A DNA stretch of 64,000 nucleotides from Ferrimonas futtsuensis DSM 18154 (GTDB lineage: Bacteria > Pseudomonadota > Gammaproteobacteria > Enterobacterales > Shewanellaceae), in the NCBI RefSeq assembly GCF_000422645.1, contig NZ_AUGL01000018.1:45236-109235 (forward strand). Reading direction: 5' to 3'. A program made the translations under genes and the position numbers. Below the pieces are notes generated by a model. It made no database searches, had not been told where the DNA came from, and saw only the letters and a program-made list of their open reading frames with translations. Below are positions 9,442 through 19,683 of the stretch, one piece after another. How positions within the stretch are numbered: the first letter of the stretch is position 1; every line of letters starts with the position of its first letter.

Positions 9442-10665
9442 ATGTCCCAAAAGCTTTTCACTCCCGAGTTTGGTCCCCTGGCCGGCGTTCGGGTTGTATT
9501 CTCCGGCATCGAAATTGCTGGTCCCTTCTCTGCCCAGATGATGGCCGAGTGGGGCGCCGAGGTGATCTGGATTGAGAACGTGGCTTACACCGACACCATC
9601 CGGGTGCAGCCCAACTACCCAGAGCTGTCTCGCCGCAACCTGCACGCGCTCTCCCTGAACATCTTCAAGGATGAGGGGCGCGAGGCTTTCCTCAAGCTGA
9701 TGGAGACCACCGACATCTTCATCGAGGCCAGCAAAGGGCCTGCCTTTGCCCGTCGTGGCATCACCGATGAGCTGCTGTGGGAGCGCAACCCCAAGCTGGT
9801 GATCGGTCACCTGTCCGGTTTCGGCCAGTATGGCACCGACGAGTACACCAACCTGGCGGCCTACAACACCATCGCCCAGGGCTTCAGCGGCTACCTGATG
9901 CAGAACGGTGACATCGACCAGCCTGCTTCCGCCTTCCCCTATGCCGCCGACTATTTCTCCGGCCTGACCGTGACCAGTGCCGCCCTGGCGGCTTTCCACA
10001 AGGCCAAGGAGACCGGCAAGGGTGAGAGCATCGACGTCGCCATGTATGAGGTGATGCTGCGCATGGGCCAGTACTTCATGATGGACTATTTCAACGGCGG
10101 CAAGATGGCACCCCGACAGTACAAGGGACGGGATCCCTACTACGCCGGTTGTGGCCTGTATAAGTGCGAAGATGGCTACATCGTGATGGAGATGGTGGGC
10201 GTTAACCAGATTGAGGAGCTGTTCAAGGACATCGGCCTGGCCCACCTGCTCGGCACCGAAGCGGTTCCGGAAGGCACCCAACTGATTCACCGCATCGAAT
10301 GCCCTCACGGGCAGGAGATTGAGGATGCCCTGGACCGCTACATCAATACCCGCTCCGTGGATGAGGTACGTGCGCGGTTTGCCGAACTGAAGATCGCCTG
10401 TGCCAAGGTGCTCAGCGCCGAAGATCTGGAGGATAACCCCCAGTACGTGGCTCGGGAGTCGATTACCGAGTGGCAGACCATGAAGGGTGACACTTGCAAG
10501 GGCCCCAACGTGATGCCCAAGTTCAAGAACAACCCCTGCCAGATCTGGCGCGGCATGCCGGGTCACGGCATGGATACCGCCGCCATTTTGAGCGAAATCG
10601 GCTACAGCGATGAGGCGATTGAGCAGCTGGCGGAGAAGGGACTGGCCAAGGTCTCCGACAAATAG
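9442..10665 (+). CDS. caiB: CaiB, gamma-butyrobetainyl-CoA:carnitine CoA-transferase
   Basis: A 407-residue class III CoA-transferase (E. coli 405). It moves CoA from gamma-butyrobetainyl-CoA to carnitine or crotonobetaine. The catalytic aspartate is D170 in [10 protein letters not shown], equivalent to D169 of the E. coli enzyme. The ATG at 9442 ([13 protein letters not shown]) was preferred to an in-frame ATG at 9424: AAAGGA is suitably spaced before 9442 and the family starts there. The gap to caiC holds a perfect 9-bp hairpin. Confidence 0.96.
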   Translation: MSQKLFTPEFGPLAGVRVVFSGIEIAGPFSAQMMAEWGAEVIWIENVAYTDTIRVQPNYPELSRRNLHALSLNIFKDEGREAFLKLMETTDIFIEASKGPAFARRGITDELLWERNPKLVIGHLSGFGQYGTDEYTNLAAYNTIAQGFSGYLMQNGDIDQPASAFPYAADYFSGLTVTSAALAAFHKAKETGKGESIDVAMYEVMLRMGQYFMMDYFNGGKMAPRQYKGRDPYYAGCGLYKCEDGYIVMEMVGVNQIEELFKDIGLAHLLGTEAVPEGTQLIHRIECPHGQEIEDALDRYINTRSVDEVRARFAELKIACAKVLSAEDLEDNPQYVARESITEWQTMKGDTCKGPNVMPKFKNNPCQIWRGMPGHGMDTAAILSEIGYSDEAIEQLAEKGLAKVSDK

Positions 10666-10681
10666 TCTTGGAGATCACGAG

Positions 10682-10716
10682 TCCGGAGTGACGGGCGTGA
10701 CAACCTCCACTCCGGA
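10682..10716 (+). other. Hairpin between caiB and caiC
   Basis: TCCGGAGTG (10682-10690) and CACTCCGGA (10708-10716) are perfect 9-bp arms around a 17-nt loop, in a 99-bp spacer. There is no following T-run, so mRNA stability or processing is more likely than termination. Confidence 0.5.
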
Positions 10717-10764
10717 AATTAGGGTTTTCCCATCCTGAACTTGGTTTGATGTGTAAGGTAGCAG

Positions 10765-12321
10765 ATGGACATTATTAACGGACAGAGTTTGCGAGAAGCC
10801 TGGGATGACCTGGCGCAACTCCATGGCGACAAAACGGCGCTGATCTTTGAGGATGTGGCGGGCCATACCAGGCAGTACAGCTACGCCCAGCTCAACGATG
10901 AGATCAACCGCACCGCCAATCTGTTCACCGCCCGTGGCATCAAAAAAGGCGACCGGGTGGCGCTGCACCTGAACAACAGCATCGAGTTTATCCAGTGCTG
11001 GTTTGGTCTGGCCAAGATCGGTGCGGTGATGGTGCCCATCAACACCCACCTGCTTCAGGAGGAGTGCGCCTACATCGTCAGCCAGTGCCAGGTCAAGGCG
11101 GTGGTGACCCGCCCTGAATTTCTGCCCATCTATCTGGAGATACAGCAGGGTCAGCCCACGTTGACCGAGCTGCTGATCACTGGCGGCAGCGGTGCCCTCA
11201 AGGGGACCGCCAACTTTGACCGCCTGCTGGCCCAGCAGTGTACCGAGTTGAAGAGCCAGGAGAGCGTCACTGCCGACGATGTGGCGGAGATCATGTTTAC
11301 CTCCGGGACCACCTCCAGACCCAAGGGGGTGGTGATCACCCACTACAACCTGAGGTTTGCCGGTTACTACACCGCCTGGCAGATCGCCCTGCGTAGTGAC
11401 GATGTCTACCTGACGGCGACGCCGGCTTATCACATTGACTGTCAGTGTACTGCGGCCATGGCCGCCTTCTCCTCCGGTGCCACCTTTGTGTTGCTGGAGA
11501 AGTTCAGTGCCCGGGCATTCTGGGGCCAGGTGGTGAAATACCAGGCCACGGTGACCGAATGCATCCCGCTGATGATGCGCACCATGATGATGCAGCCCCG
11601 TCAGCCTTGGGAGCGCAATCACCGTCTGCGAGAGGTGCTGTTCTACCTGAGTATGTCAGACCAGGAGAAGGACGCCTTTATCGACCGCTTTGGGGTGCGC
11701 ATCTTCACCTCCTGGGGGATGACCGAGACCATCGTCGGCATCATCGGCGATCGTCCCGGAGATAAACGTCGCTGGCCCTCCATCGGTCGCACCGGCCTTT
11801 GCTATGAGGCCAGGATCGCCGATGCCGACGGGGAAACCTTGGCCCCGGGTGAGATTGGCGAGATCCAGGTGCGGGGTGAACGGGGTAAGACCCTGTTCAA
11901 GGAGTATTACCAGGCGCCTGAGATCACCGCCCGGGCGTTCACCGACGACGGTTGGTTGAAAACCGGCGATTCGGCCTACCAGGATGAGGAGGGGTTCTTC
12001 TTCTTTGTCGACCGGGCCAGCAACATGATCAAGCGCTGTGGTGAGAACGTCTCCTGCCTGGAGATTGAAAACATCATCTCCGAGATTCCCGAGGTGGTGG
12101 AGGCGGCGGTCATTGGCGTGAAAGACTCTATTCGTGATGAAGCCATTAAGGCCTTTGTCGTTATTAATGACGATGCCGAGATTGGCGAAGAAGAGATTTT
12201 GGAATACTGCGTTAAAAACATGGCGAAATTCAAAGTCCCCTCCTTTATCGAGCTTAGGGGAGCCCTGCCCAAAACTTGCACGGGTAAGGTTCAAAAACAT
12301 TTGCTGTGTGATGTTAATTAA
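10765..12321 (+). CDS. caiC: CaiC, carnitine/crotonobetaine CoA ligase
   Basis: A 518-residue AMP-forming acyl-CoA synthetase family protein (E. coli CaiC is 517). The P-loop-like adenylation motif [13 protein letters not shown] is near residue 178. The ligase motif [10 protein letters not shown] is near 317, GWLKTGD near 396, and the C-terminal lysine region GKVQK lies just before the end. It primes the cycle by making the first CoA ester from carnitine, crotonobetaine or gamma-butyrobetaine, which CaiB then recycles. Confidence 0.96.
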   Translation: MDIINGQSLREAWDDLAQLHGDKTALIFEDVAGHTRQYSYAQLNDEINRTANLFTARGIKKGDRVALHLNNSIEFIQCWFGLAKIGAVMVPINTHLLQEECAYIVSQCQVKAVVTRPEFLPIYLEIQQGQPTLTELLITGGSGALKGTANFDRLLAQQCTELKSQESVTADDVAEIMFTSGTTSRPKGVVITHYNLRFAGYYTAWQIALRSDDVYLTATPAYHIDCQCTAAMAAFSSGATFVLLEKFSARAFWGQVVKYQATVTECIPLMMRTMMMQPRQPWERNHRLREVLFYLSMSDQEKDAFIDRFGVRIFTSWGMTETIVGIIGDRPGDKRRWPSIGRTGLCYEARIADADGETLAPGEIGEIQVRGERGKTLFKEYYQAPEITARAFTDDGWLKTGDSAYQDEEGFFFFVDRASNMIKRCGENVSCLEIENIISEIPEVVEAAVIGVKDSIRDEAIKAFVVINDDAEIGEEEILEYCVKNMAKFKVPSFIELRGALPKTCTGKVQKHLLCDVN

Positions 12322-12373
12322 GACAATTTTTTAATGGATGGAGTCATTAATTGGCTCTTATTGGAGAAAAAGT

Positions 12374-13159
12374 ATGAGCGAATCATTGCACGTTACCCGA
12401 AATGGCCACGTTCTGGAGATTGTTCTGGATCGTCCCAAGGCCAATGCCATTGACGCCAAGACCAGCTACGCCATGGGCGAAGTTTTCATGATGTTCCGCG
12501 ATGATCCGGAACTGAGGGTGGCCATCATCACGGGTGCTGGCGAGCGCTTCTTCTCTGCCGGCTGGGATCTCAAGGCGGCCGCCGAGGGTGAAGCCCCCGA
12601 TGCCGATTTCGGTCCTGGCGGCTTTGCCGGTCTGACCGAGCTGTTTGACCTGGATAAGCCGGTGATTGCGGCGGTGAACGGCTACGCCTTCGGTGGTGGT
12701 TTCGAACTGGCCCTGGCGGCGGATATGATTGTCTGTGCTGAGAATGCCAGCTTTGCCCTGCCCGAAGCTAAGCTGGGCATCGTACCAGACAGTGGCGGCA
12801 TGCTGCGCCTGCCCAAAGTGATGCCTCAGGCCATCGTCACCGAGATGATGATGACCGGTCGTCGCATGGACGCCGAAGAGGCTCTGCGTTGGGGTGTGGT
12901 CAATCGTGTGGTGCCCGTGGACCAACTGATGGACAGCGCCCGCGAACTGGCGGCCCAGATTGCACAGAGTGCCCCTCTGGCCGTGGCAGCACTGAAAGAG
13001 GTGTGCCGCACTACTGCCGAGATGACCGTGGAAGAGGGTTACCGTTTTACCCGCAGCGGCGCACTGAAACACTACCCTGCAGTGCTGCACTCAGAGGATG
13101 CTCTGGAGGGCCCGGCGGCGTTCGCTGAAAAACGCGATCCAGTCTGGAAAGGCAAGTAA
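12374..13159 (+). CDS. caiD: CaiD, crotonobetainyl-CoA hydratase (carnitinyl-CoA dehydratase)
   Basis: A 261-residue crotonase-family enzyme, the same length as E. coli CaiD. It interconverts L-carnitinyl-CoA and crotonobetainyl-CoA. Crotonase features are the oxyanion-hole stretches [11 protein letters not shown] near 57-67 and [19 protein letters not shown] near 98-116. The catalytic acidic residues lie in GGFELAL and in LPEAKLG. The ATG at 12374 gives [12 protein letters not shown], the conserved N-terminus; the ATG at 12338 is rejected. GGAG precedes it. Confidence 0.96.
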   Translation: MSESLHVTRNGHVLEIVLDRPKANAIDAKTSYAMGEVFMMFRDDPELRVAIITGAGERFFSAGWDLKAAAEGEAPDADFGPGGFAGLTELFDLDKPVIAAVNGYAFGGGFELALAADMIVCAENASFALPEAKLGIVPDSGGMLRLPKVMPQAIVTEMMMTGRRMDAEEALRWGVVNRVVPVDQLMDSARELAAQIAQSAPLAVAALKEVCRTTAEMTVEEGYRFTRSGALKHYPAVLHSEDALEGPAAFAEKRDPVWKGK

Positions 13160-13176
13160 TCATTATCGTCCGACGG

Positions 13177-13212
13177 TTTATTTTGCCTTTTGAATGAGAA
13201 GGCTAAAATAAA
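13177..13212 (+). other. AT-rich imperfect hairpin after caiD
   Basis: TTTATTTTGCCTT (13177-13189) pairs with AAGGCTAAAATAAA (13199-13212) with one bulged T. It lies 17 bp after the caiD stop and could terminate or process the caiTABCD message, though no T-run follows. Confidence 0.5.
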
Positions 13213-13224
13213 CGTCATATTCAC

Positions 13225-13240
13225 TTAACCCCTGGGTTAA
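13225..13240. promoter_or_regulatory. Perfect palindrome, operator-like, upstream of caiE
   Basis: TTAACCC (13225-13231) and GGGTTAA (13234-13240) are separated by two bases, giving a 16-bp dyad about 210 bp before caiE. It resembles a repressor site more than an RNA hairpin because the loop is too short. No regulator is assigned. Confidence 0.4.
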
Positions 13241-13447
13241 TAGAATTCAAATGTATTTATCTGGTTTGTTTCTGACAATCCGGAGGGATAAGTGTTTTTT
13301 CAACCTGTACCTATCGAGCGTTAGCGTTATCGCTTGGCGAGCTCTACACGAGGAATTCTGGCGGGTGTGCCGTTAGTAGAGTCTCGCCCTTTTTTTACTT
13401 TTATCTCGTGTTTTTTATATCACGCTGTTTTTTTATTTGGAGTGGTG

Positions 13448-14038
13448 ATGCCCTGTTACCAGTTTGAAGGCCTGACTCCCGTGGTGGACTCCAGTGCTTA
13501 TGTGCACCCGACGGCGGTGCTGATCGGCGATGTGATCATTGGGCCCGGAGTCTATGTGGGGCCCAATGCGGTGCTGCGCGGGGATTTCGGTCGGCTGATC
13601 CTGGAATCCGGCGCCAATCTTCAGGATGGCTGCATCATGCACGGCTATTGCGATCAGGATACGCGGGTGGAAGCCAACGGCCACATAGGTCATGGCGCGG
13701 TACTGCACGGCTGCATCATCGGTCGGGACTCTCTGGTGGGGATGAACTCGGTGGTGATGGATGGGGCGGTGATCGGCCCCGAAAGCCTGGTGGCGGCCAT
13801 GAGTTTCGTCAAAGTGGGCTTTCAGGGAGAACCCAGACAGCTGCTGGCGGGCACTCCTGCTCAGGTGAAGCGCAGCCTCAGTGAGCAGGATCTGGAGTGG
13901 AAGCGCCTCAACACTCTGGAGTATCAGGCCCTGGTCCGGCGCAGTGCTGCCTCCATGGAGCCGGTTGAGCCCCTGACCCGAGCTGAGGCGAACCGCCCCC
14001 GACTCAAAGGGGTCACCGACGTGAAGGCCTCAGCCTGA
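13448..14038 (+). CDS. caiE: CaiE, hexapeptide-repeat protein of carnitine metabolism
   Basis: A 196-residue left-handed beta-helix protein with gamma-carbonic-anhydrase/PaaY-like hexapeptide repeats. Examples are [20 protein letters not shown] and the central [16 protein letters not shown]. Histidines near residues 61, 78 and 83 (MHG, GHIGHG) are the usual metal ligands. In E. coli CaiE stimulates CaiB and CaiD, probably through cofactor supply. The ATG at 13448 matches the family and follows GGAG at 13439. It is unusually far (288 bp) from caiD. Confidence 0.94.
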   Translation: MPCYQFEGLTPVVDSSAYVHPTAVLIGDVIIGPGVYVGPNAVLRGDFGRLILESGANLQDGCIMHGYCDQDTRVEANGHIGHGAVLHGCIIGRDSLVGMNSVVMDGAVIGPESLVAAMSFVKVGFQGEPRQLLAGTPAQVKRSLSEQDLEWKRLNTLEYQALVRRSAASMEPVEPLTRAEANRPRLKGVTDVKASA

Positions 14039-14191
14039 CACAGACTTTGTCGCCTGCCCGGAGGAGCACACGCTGCCATCTGCCGGAGTAATCCACCTCT
14101 CTCATCCTTGGATCCCCTGCGGGCAATCCTGGTGGGCGACACCCTAACCCCGGGGCGGCATGCCGCCTCACTGATAATCAAGGAGACGTTG

Positions 14192-15133
14192 ATGTCACTG
14201 GATCCTCAAGTGGCGGCTTACCTGGAAGAGGTTCGCCAATCCGGAGCCAAGCCCTACGAAGCGATGACCCCTCAGGAGGCCAGAGCCCTGGAGCTCTCTG
14301 GCGGCGAGCCTGCCCGGGCCCCGGAGCCCGTGGCCGCGGTGGAGCACCTGTTCATCCCCGGCCCCACGGCGGATCTGCCGGTGCGCCTCTATCGCCCCGC
14401 CGGCGTCACTTCCCCTGATCTGGGGATGCCGGCGCTGATCTTCTTCCACGGCAGTGGCTGGATGGTCTCCAACGTCGGTACCAATGACCCCTTCGCCCGG
14501 GCGCTGGCCAATCGCACCGGTGCCGTGGTGGTGGCGGTCAATTATCAGAAGGCCCCAGAGCACAAATTCCCCATCCCCATGGAGGACTGCTTCGCCGCCA
14601 CCCGCTGGGTGTTTGAGCATGCGGTCAAGCTGGGGCTGGATCCCCGGCGAATCGGTCTGTTTGGCGACAGTGCCGGCGGCAACCTGGCAGCCGCGGTGGC
14701 GCTGCGCTGCCGGGATGAACAGGGGCCCAGTCTGGCGTGTCAGGTGCTGGTGTATCCCGCCGTCCAGTACGGTCTGGAAACCCGCTCCATGGTTGACCAC
14801 GGCGCAGGCTACCTGCTCGAGCGGGCCAGCATGGAGTATTACTGGGGGCATTACATGCGCTCCCCCACAGATGCCCTGCACCCCTATTGTGCGCCGCTTG
14901 GGGCCAGTGACCACAGTCAACTGCCTCCGACCCTGATCTACTGTGCCCAGTACGACCCCCTGTGTGATGACGGCGCCCTCTACTCAGACAAGCTGGCTCG
15001 CGCAGGCGTCCCGGTGCAGTACCGGGTGTTTGACGGTGTCATTCACGGTTTTATCAAGATGTTGGGCAGCTGCGATCAGGCGGATCACTTCCTCGAGACG
15101 GTCGCCCGGGACGTTCGCCCTCTGCTGGGCTAG
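14192..15133 (+). CDS. Alpha/beta hydrolase, hormone-sensitive lipase family esterase
   Basis: A 313-residue esterase. The oxyanion motif is HGSG (residues 86-89, usually HGGG). The nucleophile elbow GDSAGG places Ser160; Asp255 (YDPLCDDG) and His285 (GVIHGF) complete the triad. No signal peptide is seen, so it should be cytoplasmic. AAGGAG lies 6 bp before the chosen ATG at 14192. It follows caiE in the same direction, 153 bp downstream; that gap includes the palindrome GGCGGCATGCCGCC (14154-14167). Short-chain acylcarnitine or other ester hydrolysis is a guess from context only. Confidence 0.85.
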   Translation: MSLDPQVAAYLEEVRQSGAKPYEAMTPQEARALELSGGEPARAPEPVAAVEHLFIPGPTADLPVRLYRPAGVTSPDLGMPALIFFHGSGWMVSNVGTNDPFARALANRTGAVVVAVNYQKAPEHKFPIPMEDCFAATRWVFEHAVKLGLDPRRIGLFGDSAGGNLAAAVALRCRDEQGPSLACQVLVYPAVQYGLETRSMVDHGAGYLLERASMEYYWGHYMRSPTDALHPYCAPLGASDHSQLPPTLIYCAQYDPLCDDGALYSDKLARAGVPVQYRVFDGVIHGFIKMLGSCDQADHFLETVARDVRPLLG

Positions 15134-15144
15134 AGCGGCAACCG

Positions 15145-15474
15145 ATGACCTATCTGTGGCTGCTGCTGGCCATAGTGGCGGAGGTGGCGGCCACCAGTTT
15201 GTTGGCTCAGACCCGGGGGTTTACCCGGGTGCTGCCGACCCTGCTGTGTCTGGGGGGGTATCTGCTGGCCTTCGCCCTGCTGGCCCGGGTGGTAACCCAG
15301 ATGCCCGTCGGCATCGCCTACGCCCTGTGGTGTGGCATCGGCATGGTGCTGGTTGCCGTCATCGCCTGGCTTATTCAGGGGCAGAAGCTGGATGGGCCAG
15401 CGCTGCTGGGATGTGGCCTGATCCTGGCCGGAACCCTGGTTATCTATCTGTTCTCAGCGGTATCGGTTCGCTAG
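15145..15474 (+). CDS. SMR-family transporter (EmrE-like)
   Basis: A 109-residue protein with four membrane segments, the standard size of small multidrug resistance proteins. It has the essential membrane glutamate Glu13 (LAIVAEVAATSLL, equivalent to EmrE E14). The GIAYALWCGIGMV segment matches the conserved helix 3 region with its tryptophan. These proteins export quaternary ammonium compounds in exchange for protons. It starts 11 bp after the esterase gene, so the two are very likely co-transcribed, close to genes for the quaternary amine carnitine. Confidence 0.88.
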   Translation: MTYLWLLLAIVAEVAATSLLAQTRGFTRVLPTLLCLGGYLLAFALLARVVTQMPVGIAYALWCGIGMVLVAVIAWLIQGQKLDGPALLGCGLILAGTLVIYLFSAVSVR

Positions 15475-15507
15475 GGCCAGCATCAATCATGAAGTAAGGA
15501 GTATCAG

Positions 15508-17139
15508 GTGGTACTGAACAACCTGAGTGTGAGAAACAAGATCGCCCTGGGGTATCTGGGCATTGCCCTGGCGTTTTCCCTGTTGATTGGCTTGGTGACC
15601 CGTCAGACCATGGAGATGGACAGGACCATGGCTGAGTTCAGCCAGCAGACCCTGCCCAGGCTGATGCTGGTGGAGGACATGCGCGCCTTCATCATCGACT
15701 ATCGAAAATACGACTTCTCCCTGGTGTCCAATGCCGGGGATCCGGACATGGGCCTGTGGGTCGCCGACGGCCGCAAGATGCCCCTGACCATGGAGGGCCA
15801 CCTGCAGGCGTATGAGGCCGGCGTGGACTCCGAGCAGGAGCGGCAGACTCTGGCGCATCTGCAGCAAGCCTGGAGCTCCTACCTGAGCGCCAATGCGCCG
15901 TTTCTGGACCTGGTCAGCGAAGACCGATACCAGGACGCCAACGGCGCCATCATGGCCAGTTATCCCGCCTATTTGAAACTGATGGAGGCGACCGAGGCGT
16001 TGGTGGCCTTCAATCAGCAGGTGGTGGAAGCGGACACCGTCGCCAGCCAGCAGGCTTCGCTGCGCAGCTACTGGGTGCTGGGCATCGGTGCTCTGCTGCT
16101 GTTCGCCTTTATGCTGGTTACCGCCCTGGTTTTGGTGCGCCAGATCTGCCGCCCCCTCGCCAGCATCCGCGCTTTCATTGCCTCTGTCGCTCAAGGGGAT
16201 CTTACCTGCCAGCTGGATGAGGCCCGTTTCTCCCAGGATGAGTTGGGGCACCTCGCTGCCGACAGCAAGCGGATGGGAGAGCGGCTGGCGTCTCTGGTGA
16301 CAGAGATCGCCGGGGCCGCTCAGCAGCTTGGAGGCGCCATCGATGAGGTCGGGTCCGTATCGGAACAGGTGTCTCAGGGGATGGTGCAGCAGCAGGCCCG
16401 CATCGGTTCCATCGCCGCCGCCATGACCCAGATGCAGACCACGGTGGATGAGGTGGCCCGCAATACCCAGTCCGCATCGGGCTCGGCGGATCAGGCCAAT
16501 GACGACGCGGGATCAGGCATGAGAGAGGTGCAGAACAGCATCCGCGGCATCGGTGAGGCCGAGAGCGTCATACAGCAGGCGGGGGAGCTGGCGGCAGAGT
16601 TGGAGCGGGAGACCAACAACATCACCGTGGTGGTGGATGTGATCCGTGAGATTGCCGATCAGACCAACCTGCTTGCCCTCAACGCCGCCATCGAAGCCGC
16701 CCGGGCGGGGGAGCAGGGCAGGGGGTTTGCCGTTGTGGCCGACGAGGTGCGTACCCTGGCCGGTCGTACCCAGGAGTCCACCAGCCGCATCAACGCCATC
16801 ATCGAACAGCTCCAGGCCAGCTCCCGGCAGGCGGGTGAGGCGACTCAGGCCAGTTGTGAGCTGATCAAGGGGTGCGTCGTTCAGGCCGACAAGGCCAGTC
16901 ATTCCATGAGTCAGGTGGTGGCCAGCATCGATGCCATCGCCTCCATGAACACCCAGATTGCCGGAGCCTGTTCGCAGCAGCAGTCTGTGGCCACCGAGCT
17001 GGGCCAGAATCTGGAGGGGGTCAGTCAGGCCTCCCGGGAAGTGGCCGCCGGCTCAGCCCAGACCGCCAGAGCCAGTGTTGAGCTGGGGCAACTGGCCTCC
17101 CAGTTGCACGGCGCCGTCAGTCAATTTCGCATTCAATAG
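15508..17139 (+). CDS. Methyl-accepting chemotaxis protein
   Basis: A 543-residue chemoreceptor with a GTG start; AAGGAG is 6 bp upstream and no ATG is suitable. TM1 is about residues 11-31. A periplasmic domain of about 155 residues, helical and 4-helix-bundle-like, follows. TM2 is about 188-211 and HAMP about 212-265. The cytoplasmic signalling domain contains the invariant hairpin tip near residues 385-415 ([20 protein letters not shown]). The C-terminus (SQFRIQ) lacks an NWETF-type pentapeptide. The ligand is unknown. It begins 33 bp after the SMR gene and ends 12 bp before panD. Confidence 0.93.
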   Translation: MVLNNLSVRNKIALGYLGIALAFSLLIGLVTRQTMEMDRTMAEFSQQTLPRLMLVEDMRAFIIDYRKYDFSLVSNAGDPDMGLWVADGRKMPLTMEGHLQAYEAGVDSEQERQTLAHLQQAWSSYLSANAPFLDLVSEDRYQDANGAIMASYPAYLKLMEATEALVAFNQQVVEADTVASQQASLRSYWVLGIGALLLFAFMLVTALVLVRQICRPLASIRAFIASVAQGDLTCQLDEARFSQDELGHLAADSKRMGERLASLVTEIAGAAQQLGGAIDEVGSVSEQVSQGMVQQQARIGSIAAAMTQMQTTVDEVARNTQSASGSADQANDDAGSGMREVQNSIRGIGEAESVIQQAGELAAELERETNNITVVVDVIREIADQTNLLALNAAIEAARAGEQGRGFAVVADEVRTLAGRTQESTSRINAIIEQLQASSRQAGEATQASCELIKGCVVQADKASHSMSQVVASIDAIASMNTQIAGACSQQQSVATELGQNLEGVSQASREVAAGSAQTARASVELGQLASQLHGAVSQFRIQ

Positions 17140-17151
17140 AAGAGACCACTT

Positions 17152-17535
17152 ATGATCACAACCATGCTGAAGGGCAAACTGCACCAGGCCCGAGTGACCC
17201 ACGCCGAGCTGGAATACGAAGGTTCCTGCGCCATCGACAGCGAGTTTCTGGCCCTGGCCGGCATTCTGGAGTACGAGAAGATTGAGCTCTACAACGTCGA
17301 CAATGGCGAGCGCTTTGCCACCTATGCCATCGCCGCCGAGGCGGGCAGTCGGGTGATCTCCGTCAATGGGGCTGCGGCTCATAAGGCTTCCCCCGGTGAT
17401 CGGCTGATCATCTGCGCCTATGTGCAGATGGCTCAGCATCAGGCGCAGGGACACAAGCCCAGCCTGGTCTACTTGGCCGAGGGCAATCGAGTGAAGGGCG
17501 TCGGACAGGGCGTGCCGGTGCAGGCGGCCGGTTAA
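17152..17535 (+). CDS. panD: PanD, aspartate 1-decarboxylase proenzyme
   Basis: A 127-residue pyruvoyl enzyme (E. coli 126) that makes beta-alanine for pantothenate and CoA. The self-processing Gly24-Ser25 site is in YEGSCAID. Other conserved stretches are [13 protein letters not shown] and [12 protein letters not shown]. It is not beside panBC but 12 bp behind a chemoreceptor gene, close to a set of CoA-ester enzymes. The link to CoA demand is suggestive only. Confidence 0.95.
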   Translation: MITTMLKGKLHQARVTHAELEYEGSCAIDSEFLALAGILEYEKIELYNVDNGERFATYAIAAEAGSRVISVNGAAAHKASPGDRLIICAYVQMAQHQAQGHKPSLVYLAEGNRVKGVGQGVPVQAAG

Positions 17536-17580
17536 CGGGGTGCCTCGCCGATCTCCCGGGGATTGGCAAGGAGGATTTTG

Positions 17581-17670
17581 ATGCGCAGGGATGCGCCAAC
17601 TATCGCGTTCATTTATGAGGAAACAGCATCCGGGTTCATGGGACTTGGGATCGGGGTCACACAGGAGTAA
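17581..17670 (+). CDS. Possible 29-residue small ORF / leader peptide before glyA
   Basis: The frame ATG 17581 to TAA 17670 encodes 29 residues beginning MRRDAPTIAFIYEETASG. AAGGAGG (17569-17575) is an almost ideal Shine-Dalgarno at 5-nt spacing, which is why it is listed. No homolog is recognised and there is no signal peptide or run of regulatory codons. It could be a real microprotein, a leader controlling glyA 44 bp downstream, or chance. Confidence 0.3.
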   Translation: MRRDAPTIAFIYEETASGFMGLGIGVTQE

Positions 17671-17714
17671 ACTAGTGGCCGCCTAAAAAACAACCCCCTA
17701 CGCAGGAGACATGG

Positions 17715-18971
17715 ATGCTGGAAAAAACTATGAACATCGCCGATTTTGACCCCGAACTCTGGGAAGCGATGGAAGCGGAGCGTGTCCGTCAGGAAGAGCA
17801 TATCGAACTGATCGCCTCCGAAAACTACACCAGCCCCCGAGTGCTGGAGGCCCAAGGTTCTCAGCTGACCAACAAGTACGCCGAGGGCTACCCCCATAAG
17901 CGCTACTACGGCGGTTGTGAGTACGTTGATAAGTCTGAAGAGCTGGCCATCAACCGAGCCAACGAACTGTTCGGTTCCGACTACGCCAACGTTCAGCCCC
18001 ACTCCGGCTCCCAGGCCAATGCCGCGGTCTACATGGCCCTGTTGCAGCCCGGCGACACCGTGCTGGGCATGAGCCTGGCCCACGGTGGTCACCTGACCCA
18101 CGGCGCCAGCGTCTCCTTCTCCGGCAAAATGTACAACGCCGTTCAGTACGGCATCTCCCCGGAAACCGGCGAGATCGATTACGACGAAGTGCTGGCCCTG
18201 GCCAAGGAGCACCAGCCCAAGATGATCATTGCCGGCTTCTCCGCCTACTCCGGCGTCATCGACTGGGCCAAGTTCCGCGAGATCGCCGACCAGGTGGGTG
18301 CCTACCTGTTTGTGGATATGGCCCACGTGGCGGGTCTGATCGCCGCCGGTGTCTACCCCAATCCTGTGCCGCACGCCCATGTGGTGACCACCACCACCCA
18401 CAAGACCCTGGCCGGTCCCCGTGGCGGCCTGATTCTCTCCGCCTGTGGCGACGAGACCGTCTACAAGAAGCTCAACTCCGCGGTCTTCCCCGGTGGCCAG
18501 GGCGGCCCTCTGTGTCACGTGATCGCCGCCAAGGCGGTGGCCTTCAAGGAAGCGTTGCAGCCTGAGTTCAAAACCTATCAGCAGCAGGTGGTGACCAACG
18601 CCCAGGCGATGGCCGAAGTGTTCATGGCCCGCGGCTACAAGGTGGTCTCAGGTGGTACTCAGAACCACCTGTTCCTGTTGGACCTCATCGACAAGGACAT
18701 TACCGGTAAGGATGCGGACGCCGCCCTGGGGCGCGCCAACATCACGGTCAACAAGAACTCTGTGCCCAACGATCCCCGCAGCCCCTTTGTGACCTCAGGT
18801 CTGCGTATCGGCACCCCCGCCCTGACCCGCCGTGGCATCGATGAGGCGGAATGCCGTGAGATGACCGGCTGGATCTGCGACATCCTCGACGACTTCGGCA
18901 ACGAAGCCGTGGTGGAGCGGGTGAAGTCCCAGGTGAAGGAGCTGTGTGCCCGCCGTCCGGTTTACCGCTAA
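17715..18971 (+). CDS. glyA: GlyA, serine hydroxymethyltransferase
   Basis: A 418-residue PLP enzyme that interconverts serine and glycine with tetrahydrofolate as one-carbon carrier. The PLP lysine is in [16 protein letters not shown] near residue 230. Other landmarks are [29 protein letters not shown] and [13 protein letters not shown]. The first ATG ([12 protein letters not shown]) is kept, since E. coli GlyA starts the same way; AGGAG lies 6 bp upstream. It is a single gene closed by a strong terminator. Confidence 0.97.
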   Translation: MLEKTMNIADFDPELWEAMEAERVRQEEHIELIASENYTSPRVLEAQGSQLTNKYAEGYPHKRYYGGCEYVDKSEELAINRANELFGSDYANVQPHSGSQANAAVYMALLQPGDTVLGMSLAHGGHLTHGASVSFSGKMYNAVQYGISPETGEIDYDEVLALAKEHQPKMIIAGFSAYSGVIDWAKFREIADQVGAYLFVDMAHVAGLIAAGVYPNPVPHAHVVTTTTHKTLAGPRGGLILSACGDETVYKKLNSAVFPGGQGGPLCHVIAAKAVAFKEALQPEFKTYQQQVVTNAQAMAEVFMARGYKVVSGGTQNHLFLLDLIDKDITGKDADAALGRANITVNKNSVPNDPRSPFVTSGLRIGTPALTRRGIDEAECREMTGWICDILDDFGNEAVVERVKSQVKELCARRPVYR

Positions 18972-19004
18972 TCTGAATTCAGTGCGGTGACCAACCCGTC
19001 TGTA

Positions 19005-19038
19005 CAGGGCCCATCACTCGATGGGCCCTGTTGTTTTC
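19005..19038 (+). terminator. glyA terminator
   Basis: CAGGGCCCAT (19005-19014) and ATGGGCCCTG (19021-19030) form a perfect 10-bp stem with loop CACTCG, followed by TTGTTTTCC. Confidence 0.9.
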
Positions 19039-19233
19039 CTGCCCACTATGACCCGGATTCTCTTTTTGAGACGCTCCTTTGTTAGCAAAGGGTTATGGAG
19101 TCACGTCCAGACGGAGAGCCAGATCAAAGGGCGAGCCCCAAACCCCCGCAAACCGTTAACCTGAGGACGTAAATCCGCTATTCTATGCAGTCAGTTAAGC
19201 TGTCCTGGTAAAAGGGACCCCGCCGGAGGCAAC

Positions 19234-19683
19234 ATGCACTGTCCATTTTGTTCAACCAACGACACCAAGGTGATCGACTCCCGTCTGGTGGCCGAAGGGC
19301 ACCAGGTGCGACGTCGCCGTGAGTGCCTCACCTGTCATGAGCGCTTCACCACCTTCGAGACTGCTGAACTGGTGATGCCCAGGGTGATTAAGCAGAACGG
19401 TACCCGAGAGCCCTTCGACGAGGAGAAACTGCGTCGCGGCATTCAGCGCGCGGTGGAGAAGCGTCCGGTGTCTCAGGAAGCCATTGAGCAGTCCCTGAGC
19501 AAGATTAAGTCTGCCCTGCGGGCCACTGGCGAGCGGGAGGTGGGCTCAGACATGGTGGGCAACCTGGTGATGGAGCAACTGATGGCCCTGGATAAGGTGG
19601 CCTACATCCGCTTCGCTTCTGTGTACCGGGCCTTCGAGGACCTGTCTCAATTTGGCGAAGCGATCGCCAAGCTGGAAAAGTAA
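19234..19683 (+). CDS. nrdR: NrdR, ribonucleotide reductase repressor
   Basis: A 149-residue regulator with an N-terminal zinc ribbon (HCPFCSTND near 2-10, and CLTCHERF near 31-38) followed by an ATP-cone domain ([16 protein letters not shown]). It senses ATP/dATP and represses nrd operons. Its TAA overlaps the ribD ATG by one base, coupling it to the riboflavin genes as in many proteobacteria. It starts 195 bp after the glyA terminator, which leaves room for the promoter of the whole nrdR-rib cluster. Confidence 0.96.
   Translation: MHCPFCSTNDTKVIDSRLVAEGHQVRRRRECLTCHERFTTFETAELVMPRVIKQNGTREPFDEEKLRRGIQRAVEKRPVSQEAIEQSLSKIKSALRATGEREVGSDMVGNLVMEQLMALDKVAYIRFASVYRAFEDLSQFGEAIAKLEK

Noticed and set aside
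19039..19233. Possible FMN riboswitch ahead of the riboflavin cluster
   Set aside because: The conserved RFN element sequences and six-stem pattern are not present here or in the 110-bp gap before ribH.
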